Assembly: GCA_040751775.1 (NCBI GenBank)
Contig: JBFMGD010000070.1
Location: forward strand, 1-8,622
Reading direction: 5' to 3'
Source: JBFMGD01 sp040751775
GTDB lineage: Bacteria > Bacillota > Dethiobacteria > DTU022
Length of the DNA stretch: 8,622 nt
Shown: positions 1 through 6,179 of the stretch, in pieces
How positions within the stretch are numbered: position 1 is the first letter of the stretch
How the letters are laid out: every line of letters starts with the position of its first letter
Notes under the pieces: model-generated
What the model saw: only the letters and a program-made list of their open reading frames with translations
Told to the model about the DNA's origin: nothing
The model's database searches: none
Position numbers and translations under genes: made by a program

Positions 1-1
1 T

Positions 2-376
2 ATTCTCAAAGGTATGCTCGTAGGCGCGCTCGGCTCCTTTGCCGCCCTTTTCTTGTTAAACAGCCTGGTGAACCGGAGCGGCCTGGCGGGCGACTTTCGG
101 GTGATCCCCCTGGCGTTACTCTTTTTACTGCTGTTGTCCCTGGCTGCGGCGCCCGCGCAAAACGCGCTCTCCCGCGTTTTCGAACGGCAAGCCGACGGGG
201 CCGCCCTGGCCCTGACCAATGATCCGGCGGTCTTTATCTCGCTCAAGCAAAATATTGCCGGAACCAACCTCGCCACGGTGCGGCCCCATCCGTATATTAA
301 ATACGCCCTCTACACGCATCCGCCGGTGATGGAGCGCATTGAACACGCGAGGGATTTCCAGCGGTCAAACAGCTAA
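2..376 (+). CDS. M48 family (Ste24/CAAX-type) membrane zinc metalloprotease, C-terminal part
   Basis: The reading frame is open to the left window edge, so only the last 124 codons are seen and the true start lies outside. Two hydrophobic stretches are visible, encoded at about 14-70 and 100-160. They are followed by the pattern P-x-x-N-x-x-S-R-x-x-E-R-Q-A-D, which in M48A (Ste24) proteases carries the third zinc ligand. That ligand would be the Glu encoded at 182-184, with the Asp four residues on. The HEXXH motif that would prove catalysis must lie upstream of the window. The tail H-P-P-V-M-E-R-I is the usual end of this family ('THPP..ERI'). Known members are membrane-embedded and cut proteins at the membrane. 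The gene ends with TAA, 36 bases before the next gene on the same strand, so the two are probably co-transcribed. Family assignment is firm; the substrate is unknown. Confidence 0.88.
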   Translation: MLKGMLVGALGSFAALFLLNSLVNRSGLAGDFRVIPLALLFLLLLSLAAAPAQNALSRVFERQADGAALALTNDPAVFISLKQNIAGTNLATVRPHPYIKYALYTHPPVMERIEHARDFQRSNS

Positions 377-397
377 GTGCTGAGCTCGACTGATTGC

Positions 398-405
398 AAG
401 GAGGT
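398..405 (+). promoter_or_regulatory. Consensus ribosome binding site that sets the MBL-fold gene start
   Basis: AAGGAGGT is a full Shine-Dalgarno consensus, seven bases before the ATG at 413. It favours that ATG over an in-frame alternative start at 377, which has no ribosome binding site and would add twelve residues unlike the family N-terminus. Confidence 0.85.
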
Positions 406-412
406 TGATCCG

Positions 413-1168
413 ATGGAGCTGGTTGTGCTGGGCTGCTACGGCCCTTATCCCCCGGCGGGCGGCGCCTGCTCGGGTTACCTGATCGAGGAGGACGGCTGCC
501 GGGTACTGCTCGACTGCGGCAACGGCGTCTTGAGCCGCCTGCAGCAGCACCTTGATTTCTGGGCCCTGGATGCGGTGGTGCTTTCACATCTGCACAGCGA
601 CCATGCCGCCGATCTCTTCATTATGCGTTACGGGCTTGACCTGGCCCAGGCCCGGGGAAGGCGCGCCGGGCCGCTTCCGCTCTACGCGCCGCCGGAGCCC
701 GCCGCGGAGATCGCGCGGCTGCCCTATAAAGAGGCCTACCGGATCAATCCGGCCGGCGCGGGCGGGGCGCCGCTCTTGATCGGCCCGTTCAGTTTTACCT
801 TTCAGGAAACGGTGCATGCGCTCCCCTGCCTCGCTGTGCGCGTAGCGTCGCCCAAAGGCGTGCTGGTTTACTCGGGCGATACCGAGTATTATGACGGCCT
901 GGCCGGTTTTGCCCGCGGCGCCGACCTGTTCTTGTGTGAAGCCAACTTTCAGGAAGAGGATATGGCGCGGCAGCCGCCCAACCACCTTTCCGCGGCCCAG
1001 GCGGCCCGGATTGCCGCCGGCGCGGGCGTGCAGAAGCTGCTGTTGACACACCTGCACCCGGAGCGGGATCCGGCTGTTTCCGTTCAAGAAGCCGGCGTGC
1101 ACTATGCCGGGGCAATGGCGGCCCGGGAAGGCGGGCGCTACCGGGTTGCCTGGAGGTCAAGCTGTTGA
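413..1168 (+). CDS. MBL-fold metallo-hydrolase, YhfI/RNase Z-like
   Basis: This 251-residue protein has the metallo-beta-lactamase fold of the RNase Z-like branch and resembles Bacillus subtilis YhfI in length and opening sequence. The metal-binding set is complete: H-L-H-S-D-H at residues 59-64, His135, Asp156 in S-G-D-T, and His213 in L-T-H-L-H-P. N-H-L-S-A at 190-194 is also typical of the branch. These residues imply a two-metal (usually zinc) phosphodiesterase or related hydrolase. There is no signal peptide or membrane segment, so it should be cytoplasmic. The long exosite arm of true RNase Z is not evident, so tRNA 3' processing is not assumed. The ATG at 413 is chosen because of the consensus ribosome binding site. 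The gene sits 36 bases after the M48 protease gene and 28 bases before the GH38 gene, as in an operon. The substrate cannot be read from the sequence. Confidence 0.9.
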   Translation: MELVVLGCYGPYPPAGGACSGYLIEEDGCRVLLDCGNGVLSRLQQHLDFWALDAVVLSHLHSDHAADLFIMRYGLDLAQARGRRAGPLPLYAPPEPAAEIARLPYKEAYRINPAGAGGAPLLIGPFSFTFQETVHALPCLAVRVASPKGVLVYSGDTEYYDGLAGFARGADLFLCEANFQEEDMARQPPNHLSAAQAARIAAGAGVQKLLLTHLHPERDPAVSVQEAGVHYAGAMAAREGGRYRVAWRSSC

Positions 1169-1196
1169 ATATGAGCAGTAGGAAGGGGGCGCGGTA

Positions 1197-4022
1197 GTGC
1201 GCGGTTATATTGTCCCGCATACGCATTGGGACCGGGAATGGTACGCGACCTTCCAGCAGTTTCGCTTCAAGCTGGTCCGGCTGGTGGACCGGGTGCTGGA
1301 AACGCTGGAGACGGATCCCTCATTTAAATATTTTACCCTCGACGGGCAGGCGGTGATCCTGGAAGATTACCTCGAGATCAAGCCGGCTGAAAGGGGGCGC
1401 CTGGAGAAGTTGATCGCCGCCGGCCGGCTTCTGATCGGCCCGTGGTATGTCCTGCCGGATGAATTCCTGGTGAGCGGCGAAGCGCTGATCCGCAATTTGC
1501 TGCGCGGCGCTGACCTCTGCCGCGCCTTTGGCGGCCTGATGGCGGTCGGATACGTGCCGGACCAGTTCGGCCATATCGCCCAGCTGCCGCAGATTTTAAC
1601 CGGCTTTCGCATCGACGCCGCCGTGCTCTGGAGAGGCGTGAGCGGCGATTGCCGAAAAGACCGGTTCAGGTGGGAAGCGCCGGACGGCAGCCGGGTAAAC
1701 GCTTTCTATCTCTCTGATTCATACAGCAACGCGGCCGGGCTGCCGGCAACGGCGGCGGAGCTGGCGGAGAGAATCGAGCAACTGGTGAAGGCCCAACACG
1801 GCCGTCTTTCTACGGACGCGATCCTGTTGATGAACGGGTCCGATCACCTCATGCCCCAGCCCGGTCTGCCGGGGATCTTGCCGGAGGCGGCGGCTAGATT
1901 AAAGATGGCGCTCGAGATCTCTTCCCTGCCCCGCTATATCGCCGCGGTGCGGCAAGAGGCGGCCGCGCTGCAGCCAATCACCGGGGAGCTTCGTTCCGGG
2001 GAGCGCGCGCCGCTTTTGACCAGCTGCGCTTCGTCCCGGATCCGCCAAAAGCAGCGCAACCATGCCGTTGAAACCCTGCTGGAAAAATACGCGGAGCCCC
2101 TGGCGGTCTGGGCCTGGCTGCAGGGCGCCTCCTATCCCGCCGGTTTCCTGGCGGAAAGCTGGCGGCAGCTGCTGCTCAATCACCCGCACGACAGTATTTG
2201 CGGCTGCGGCAACGACCAGGTGCACCGGGAGATCGAAACACGTTTCGATCATGCGGAGCAGGTGGCGCGCCTGGTGCGGGACGACAGCCTGCGCTTCCTG
2301 GCGCAAAAGGTCGACACCGGCTGGTTTGCCGGGGAGAGCGGGCTGTTGGCCTTCAACCCTCATCCGCGGCCAGTAACCGGCCTGGTGGAGGTAGAGCTTC
2401 CGGAAACCGGCCGGGATGACGTGATCAACGGCCTGGTTGACGAAAAGGGCCGCTTTGCCGCCTGGCAGCCTTCCGGCGGGGGTGCAAGCGAATACTTTGC
2501 GATCAATTTAACGCCGCTGCAGGCCAGGGCCGCGCTCGGTTGGGTCGGCAGCCGGGAGATCCAGGGCCTCTATTTAAACGGGGTCAAGATGAGCGGCCCC
2601 TGCGACGGGCTGCTGAAGGTGGACTTTATTCTGGGCGGCAGTCCGGTGGGAGAGCTCGATTTGGACGAGTTAAAGCGGCAGGCCCTGGCCCTGTTCAAGG
2701 ACCGGTCGATTAAGCGAATCCGGGTCGTCGCCAGGCAGGGGGGCGAGCGCGGCCTGTTTATCGCCGCCGCCGTGCCCGGGTGCGGCTGGCGGAGCTATGA
2801 GCCGCTCTTTGATCCGGCGGCGCGCCCGGCAACGGACCTGCGGGTGTCGGCCAAAGGGATGGAGAGCAGCCTTTACCGGATCAAATTTAACCGTGACGGC
2901 TCGCTTGACATTCTGGACAAGGAAAGCGGTCTTGAGTTCATGAACTGCGGCCGCCTGGTCGACGGCGGAGACCGCGGCGATCTGTACACATATGCCGCGC
3001 CTGAAAGGGACCGGCTGGTCGGCAGGCCCCGGCCGCGCTGCACGGGGCGGCGGGTTAAAGTGGAAGTGATCGAGCGCGGGCCGGTGCGGACCGCGGTGCG
3101 GCTGATCATGGCATACCGCCTGCCTGCCGCCCTAACCCCGGACCGGCAAGGCCGCTTGCGGCAGAAGGTCTCCTGTGCAGCCGTTACCACCGTCAGCCTC
3201 GCGGCCGGTTTGCCGGGGATTCACTTCCGGACCGAGTTTGAAAACCGCGCTTGCGACCACCGTTTGCGGGTGCATTTTACGGCGCCGCTCCGGGCGGCTT
3301 CAGTTTGGGTTGACGGCCACTTCAACGTGGCGGAGCGCCCGCTGCAGCCGCCGCCCGGCGATTACGCCGGCTGGGCTGAAAAGCCGAACGGCCTGGCCCC
3401 CCAGAAATCTTTTATCAGCATCGACGACGGCCGCTTTGGTGTAACGGTGGTCAATCAGGGGTTGCCGGAATACGAGGTCATCCCCGCCGCGGGCGGCAGA
3501 GCCGCTGAGCTTGCCGTAACGCTGCTGCGCGGGGTCGGGTGGCTTTCACGGGAGGACCTGCCGAACCGGCCCGGACATGCCGGCCCCGCGGTGGAGACGC
3601 CCGGCGGGCAATGCCCGGGGGCGCACAGTTTCGCCTACAGCCTGGTGCCGCACCGCGGAGATTGGCAGGCAGCGGGCATCAAAGAACTGGCCGGTATCTT
3701 GACCGCCCCGCTGCTCGGCGCGGCGCTGGGAAAGGCAAAAGGAGAACTGCCGGCTGCGGGGGCGATGCTTTCCCTGGAGCCGCGGCAGATCGTCTTAAGC
3801 AGCGTCAAGCAGTCTCAAGACGGCCGGGCCGTAATTATCAGAATCTTTAACTGCAGCGGCGCCGTGCAAGAGGCGGCCCTGACCCCGGGTTTTGCTTTCA
3901 AAACAGTGCGGCCGGTAAATCTGCTCGAAGAGCCGGCGGGTGAGCCGTTGCCCGCGGCCGGCGGACGAGTCCGGCTGTCAGTGCCGCCGTGGCGGATCTC
4001 CACGCTGCGTTTCGAGAGTTGA
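1197..4022 (+). CDS. Glycoside hydrolase family 38 enzyme (alpha-mannosidase family)
   Basis: This 941-residue protein has the full GH38 layout. At the N-terminus V-P-H-T-H-W-D-R-E-W places zinc ligands at His10 and Asp12. G-Y-V-P-D-Q-F-G-H supplies the expected nucleophile and zinc ligand Asp122. N-G-S-D-H-L-M-P lies at 213-220, and N-H-P-H-D-S-I-C-G gives the fourth zinc ligand, His331. A helical middle domain and large beta-sandwich domains follow; G-D-R-G-D-L-Y-T-Y near residue 590 is typical of the C-terminal half. GH38 enzymes are retaining alpha-mannosidases. The closest style is the bacterial MngB/streptococcal type, which can act on 2-O-mannosylglycerate or on alpha-1,3-mannosides, so the natural substrate is open. 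No signal peptide is present, so a cytoplasmic location is inferred. The GTG start is supported by AAGGGGG at 1183-1189, seven bases upstream, and by the family motif beginning at residue 6. It is somewhat longer than MngB (about 880 residues). No sugar transporter or sugar regulator is next to it. Confidence 0.93.
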   Translation: MRGYIVPHTHWDREWYATFQQFRFKLVRLVDRVLETLETDPSFKYFTLDGQAVILEDYLEIKPAERGRLEKLIAAGRLLIGPWYVLPDEFLVSGEALIRNLLRGADLCRAFGGLMAVGYVPDQFGHIAQLPQILTGFRIDAAVLWRGVSGDCRKDRFRWEAPDGSRVNAFYLSDSYSNAAGLPATAAELAERIEQLVKAQHGRLSTDAILLMNGSDHLMPQPGLPGILPEAAARLKMALEISSLPRYIAAVRQEAAALQPITGELRSGERAPLLTSCASSRIRQKQRNHAVETLLEKYAEPLAVWAWLQGASYPAGFLAESWRQLLLNHPHDSICGCGNDQVHREIETRFDHAEQVARLVRDDSLRFLAQKVDTGWFAGESGLLAFNPHPRPVTGLVEVELPETGRDDVINGLVDEKGRFAAWQPSGGGASEYFAINLTPLQARAALGWVGSREIQGLYLNGVKMSGPCDGLLKVDFILGGSPVGELDLDELKRQALALFKDRSIKRIRVVARQGGERGLFIAAAVPGCGWRSYEPLFDPAARPATDLRVSAKGMESSLYRIKFNRDGSLDILDKESGLEFMNCGRLVDGGDRGDLYTYAAPERDRLVGRPRPRCTGRRVKVEVIERGPVRTAVRLIMAYRLPAALTPDRQGRLRQKVSCAAVTTVSLAAGLPGIHFRTEFENRACDHRLRVHFTAPLRAASVWVDGHFNVAERPLQPPPGDYAGWAEKPNGLAPQKSFISIDDGRFGVTVVNQGLPEYEVIPAAGGRAAELAVTLLRGVGWLSREDLPNRPGHAGPAVETPGGQCPGAHSFAYSLVPHRGDWQAAGIKELAGILTAPLLGAALGKAKGELPAAGAMLSLEPRQIVLSSVKQSQDGRAVIIRIFNCSGAVQEAALTPGFAFKTVRPVNLLEEPAGEPLPAAGGRVRLSVPPWRISTLRFES

Positions 4023-4026
4023 GGGA

Positions 4027-4857
4027 TTAAGGGCCGGCTTCCTGTAGTGTTTGCGCGGCCAGGGCCGCCAGTTTGCCGATCAACCGGGCGGCGTTCTCCT
4101 GCTCCGGCGGATCTTTGACCACAATGGTCAGCGCGGCCGGCGGACGGCGGGGGAAGAAAAGCAGCGCCGCGTCGCCGACTATCCCCGAGACAGTGCCGAC
4201 TTTGTTGGCGACATCGACCGTGTGCCTGATATAGCGGCCGATTCGCTCTTTATCCACCGCCGCCCGCATCAACTCGATCCCGAACGCGCTCATTTTCTGC
4301 CCGGCAGCCTGCCCGGCATAGAGGGCGGTCAACAGCCGCGTCAGGTCGCACGCTGTGGAGACATTTGAAGGCAGGGGGGAGTCGAGTTCATACATCCGGC
4401 GGGTAAAGGCCGTGTTTCTCAGCCCCAGGCGCCGCGCGGCGGCGTTGATCCGGCGCGCGCCGACGGCCTGATAGAGAATGTTGGTGGCCACGTTGTCGCT
4501 GATCGAGATCATTTTGGCGAGCAGCTCTGCCAAGGTGAAGCAAGTGCCTGTTTTGGCGAATTGCAGCACTCCGGAACCGGTGACGAGTGTGCTGCCGGCA
4601 TAGAGGTCAGCCTCAGAGAGGGTATGGGTATCATCCAGCGATAAGCGGCCTCTCTCGAGCTGCTCCAGGACGACCAGCAGGAGCAGCAGCTTAATCAGGC
4701 TGGCCGGGTAAAAACGCCTCTGCCCGTTAATTTCGATCATCCGGCCGGAGGCCAAATCATGCAGGCAAAGGTAAACTTCAAGCATGCCGGCGTCTATTTG
4801 TTCGGCGAGCCGCTCCTGCAAAGCGTACAGATTAACCTGAGGATCCACATTAATCAT
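4027..4857 (-). CDS. Class A beta-lactamase-like serine hydrolase
   Basis: This 276-residue protein belongs to the serine beta-lactamase/penicillin-binding fold (Beta-lactamase2 type). It shows S-L-I-K at 53-56 (nucleophile Ser53, general base Lys56), S-D-N at 120-122, and K-V-G-T at 219-222 in place of the usual K-T-G. A clear E-x-x-L-N omega-loop motif is not found: the corresponding stretch reads Y-E-L-D-S-P-L-P-S-N around 156-165. A true beta-lactamase is therefore doubtful; an esterase or a peptidoglycan-directed hydrolase is equally possible. The N-terminus is polar with no signal peptide or lipobox, which is odd for a family that normally works outside the membrane. The ATG at 4857 has only a weak upstream purine run. 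The gene lies 139 bases downstream of the CPBP protease gene on the same strand and ends 4 bases from the convergent GH38 gene. Confidence 0.82.
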   Translation of the reverse strand: MINVDPQVNLYALQERLAEQIDAGMLEVYLCLHDLASGRMIEINGQRRFYPASLIKLLLLLVVLEQLERGRLSLDDTHTLSEADLYAGSTLVTGSGVLQFAKTGTCFTLAELLAKMISISDNVATNILYQAVGARRINAAARRLGLRNTAFTRRMYELDSPLPSNVSTACDLTRLLTALYAGQAAGQKMSAFGIELMRAAVDKERIGRYIRHTVDVANKVGTVSGIVGDAALLFFPRRPPAALTIVVKDPPEQENAARLIGKLAALAAQTLQEAGP

Positions 4858-4996
4858 CTCTTGTCAGGTGGTTGCACCGCATACTTTAACTATATGCGCG
4901 GTTAGGGAGGCGCTTGCTTGTCTGTGGATACCTGAAAAGTTGTCCTGGACCGAATTTTTTCAGGAGGAGGGCATCTGTATTTTTACTTTGCTTTCT
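4858..4996. other. Intergenic region between the CPBP and serine hydrolase genes
   Basis: These 139 bases separate two minus-strand genes. They hold an 8-base inverted repeat (4931-4964) and, on the minus strand, a -10-like TATAGT at 4894-4889. That box has no recognisable -35 partner at normal spacing. No RNA gene or small coding region with a credible ribosome binding site was seen. Whether the serine hydrolase has its own promoter or is read through from the CPBP gene is undecided. Confidence 0.5.
4931..4964. repeat. Short inverted repeat, possible hairpin downstream of the CPBP gene
   Basis: CCTGAAAA at 4931-4938 is matched exactly by TTTTCAGG at 4957-4964, with an 18-base loop that itself holds GTCC-T-GGAC at 4942-4950. 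The repeat sits 33 bases past the CPBP stop codon in that gene's direction. The stem is A/T-heavy and no run of T follows it on either strand, so it does not look like a standard intrinsic terminator. It could be an operator-like site or chance. Confidence 0.4.
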
Positions 4997-5923
4997 TTAT
5001 CGGCCGGCATCGAGAAAGTTGAATAACCCGAAACCGATTAACAGTTCCACTGTGGCGCTAAACAGAAAGATCACCGCAATCAGAATACTGGCCCAATTGA
5101 TCCAGCCTTGCGGCAGCAGTCTGCCGCGAGAGGGCAGGATCCGGTTGACCCGGGATTGCCGCTGCAGCAGCAGCAGGCCAATCAGCACGCCGCCAAAGGC
5201 CAGACCGGTTACCGTCAGCCAGGTTATTGTAAAGACGGCTTCCGAACCTTCCAGGAGCGCTTCCAGGTCGAAGCGGTGCATATAGTACATAAAGGTAACG
5301 GCGATCAGGTTGTTCAGGAAATGATAGAGCATACCGGCGTAGAGGGAACCTGTTTTAAGCACCACCAACCCGATCAGCAGGCCGAGGACAAATGTACTGG
5401 TCAGGCTTAAAAAAGACATGTGCATCAGGGCAAAAAGTAAAGCGCTGAAGAGCAGCGCCGGCAGCATGCCGTATCGCTCCATGGAGGGCATCACCGCCCC
5501 CCGGAAAAGAATCTCTTCGCATATTGCCGGTGAAACGGCAATGATTAAAATGTAGATCAGCAGTTGGTTAACCGTGGTGGGAGGAGGGATCTTTTCCAAC
5601 GGCTCAAAGCCGAGCCCTGAGAGAGCGGACAAGATGATCCCTTCCACAAAAACGAGGGAAACCCAGGCGCTGACTGCCAGTAATACTATCGCCGGCAAGA
5701 ATTTGCTTTGCAGAGGGCGGAAACGGGCAAATACAGCCGGCTGTTGAGAGAAGAGCTTTAAGTAAACCAGGGCCGGAACCAGGAAAAAAATCCACTGGGT
5801 TAACGCTATGCCGGCTTCGTAATGCAGGCTTTGCAGCAGCGATCCGAAGATAATTAAGAAAACGACAGCGATCAAGACCAGGATTGAAGCGTGTTGCACG
5901 GATGAACGTTTGGTTGAGATCAT
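4997..5923 (-). CDS. CPBP family intramembrane metalloprotease
   Basis: This 308-residue, strongly hydrophobic protein has about eight predicted membrane segments, at roughly residues 13-33, 41-58, 76-100, 119-143, 153-190, 192-211, 231-254 and 277-303. It carries the CPBP (CAAX protease/Abi, Rce1-like) signature. This is E-E-I-L-F-R at 136-141 with the catalytic Glu pair and Arg, F-x-x-x-H ending at His168, and H-F-L-N-N at 201-205 giving HxxxN. Bacterial relatives cut membrane substrates or take part in bacteriocin immunity and stress responses; the target here is unknown. The frame can be extended upstream to a GTG at 5989. That would add 22 polar residues and place a near-perfect promoter inside the coding region, so the ATG at 5923 is preferred. 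No ribosome binding site precedes that ATG, which fits a leaderless mRNA. The serine hydrolase gene follows on the same strand. Confidence 0.9.
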   Translation of the reverse strand: MISTKRSSVQHASILVLIAVVFLIIFGSLLQSLHYEAGIALTQWIFFLVPALVYLKLFSQQPAVFARFRPLQSKFLPAIVLLAVSAWVSLVFVEGIILSALSGLGFEPLEKIPPPTTVNQLLIYILIIAVSPAICEEILFRGAVMPSMERYGMLPALLFSALLFALMHMSFLSLTSTFVLGLLIGLVVLKTGSLYAGMLYHFLNNLIAVTFMYYMHRFDLEALLEGSEAVFTITWLTVTGLAFGGVLIGLLLLQRQSRVNRILPSRGRLLPQGWINWASILIAVIFLFSATVELLIGFGLFNFLDAGR

Positions 5924-5929
5924 AAACCA

Positions 5930-5958
5930 ATTATATGCGCCCGGCCGTCTTTCGTCAA
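5930..5958 (-). promoter_or_regulatory. Near-consensus promoter for the CPBP protease gene
   Basis: On the minus strand, TTGACG (5958-5953, five of six consensus bases) and TATAAT (5935-5930, six of six) are separated by exactly 17 bases. With the usual distance from the -10 box, transcription should start at about 5923. That base is the A of the preferred ATG, so the mRNA would be leaderless. The match to the housekeeping sigma factor consensus is direct; the start point is inferred. Confidence 0.75.
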
Positions 5959-5991
5959 AAGAGGATTGCCTGGTTTTATTTACCTCCACTT

Positions 5992-6071
5992 GGTGCCAGG
6001 CATTGACTTAAGAGATAACAGGATTAGTACCGGCTGATCTGCAGTTATCTCTTAAGTCAGTGCGTGGCACC
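5992..6071. repeat. Imperfect 28-base inverted repeat with 24-base spacer, hairpin element
   Basis: The left arm (5992-6019) and right arm (6044-6071) are reverse complements at 26 of 28 positions. The differences are G5999 opposite G6064 and T6003 opposite G6060. The second pair becomes a G-U wobble in plus-strand RNA, so the plus-strand transcript would fold slightly better. The inner 16 bases of each arm (TGACTTAAGAGATAAC and its complement) pair perfectly. Inside the spacer, GATTAG (6022-6027) can pair with CTGATC (6034-6039) through one G-U pair, leaving a UACCGG loop. The arms begin GGTGCCA. The element lies between two outward-facing promoters and contains no credible gene. No run of T follows the right arm beyond three bases, so it is not a simple terminator. 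A REP-like or MITE-like repeat or a regulatory hairpin are the main readings. Confidence 0.75.
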
Positions 6072-6130
6072 TTTGCCGGGACGGTTGTGTTGACACGCGG
6101 CTGGTTTAGTTGCATGATTCAGGTTGGACT

Positions 6131-6139
6131 TGATATAAT
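6131..6139 (+). promoter_or_regulatory. Extended -10 promoter for selA
   Basis: TGATATAAT is a perfect extended -10 element (TG-n-TATAAT). The best -35 candidate at sensible spacing is only TTGCAT at 6110-6115 (three of six, 18-base spacer), which extended -10 promoters tolerate. A perfect TTGACA at 6090-6095 faces only a CATGAT -10 at 6113-6118, so it may be a second, weaker promoter. Transcription from the extended -10 should begin near 6146, downstream of the ATG codons at 6114 and 6141. Confidence 0.6.
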
Positions 6140-6179
6140 TATGAAGCGGGATTACCTTTTAGATGGAAGGATGCTGATT

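Noticed and set aside
1163..1176. TGA stop of the MBL-fold gene as a selenocysteine codon
   Set aside because: Read-through would add one residue before another in-frame TGA, no SECIS-like hairpin is evident, and the protein already has its full family length.
584..1226. Minus-strand frames opposite the MBL-fold gene
   Set aside because: They are rich in Arg, Pro and Gly, have no domain pattern, and lie against a gene with a full set of metal ligands.
1899..2363. Minus-strand frame inside the GH38 gene
   Set aside because: The GH38 frame is continuous and carries its family motifs here. The antisense product has no recognisable pattern.
4931..4964. Rho-independent terminator for the CPBP gene
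   Set aside because: The stem is A/T-heavy and no T run follows it in the direction of transcription, so it was kept only as an inverted repeat.
5924..5989. N-terminal extension of the CPBP protease from a GTG at 5989
   Set aside because: It would put a near-consensus promoter inside the coding region, adds polar residues before the first membrane segment, and has no ribosome binding site.
6060..6179. N-terminal extension of SelA from GTG 6060 or ATGs 6114 and 6141
   Set aside because: The GTG lies in the hairpin repeat, all three precede the predicted transcription start, and the extra residues do not resemble the SelA N-terminus.
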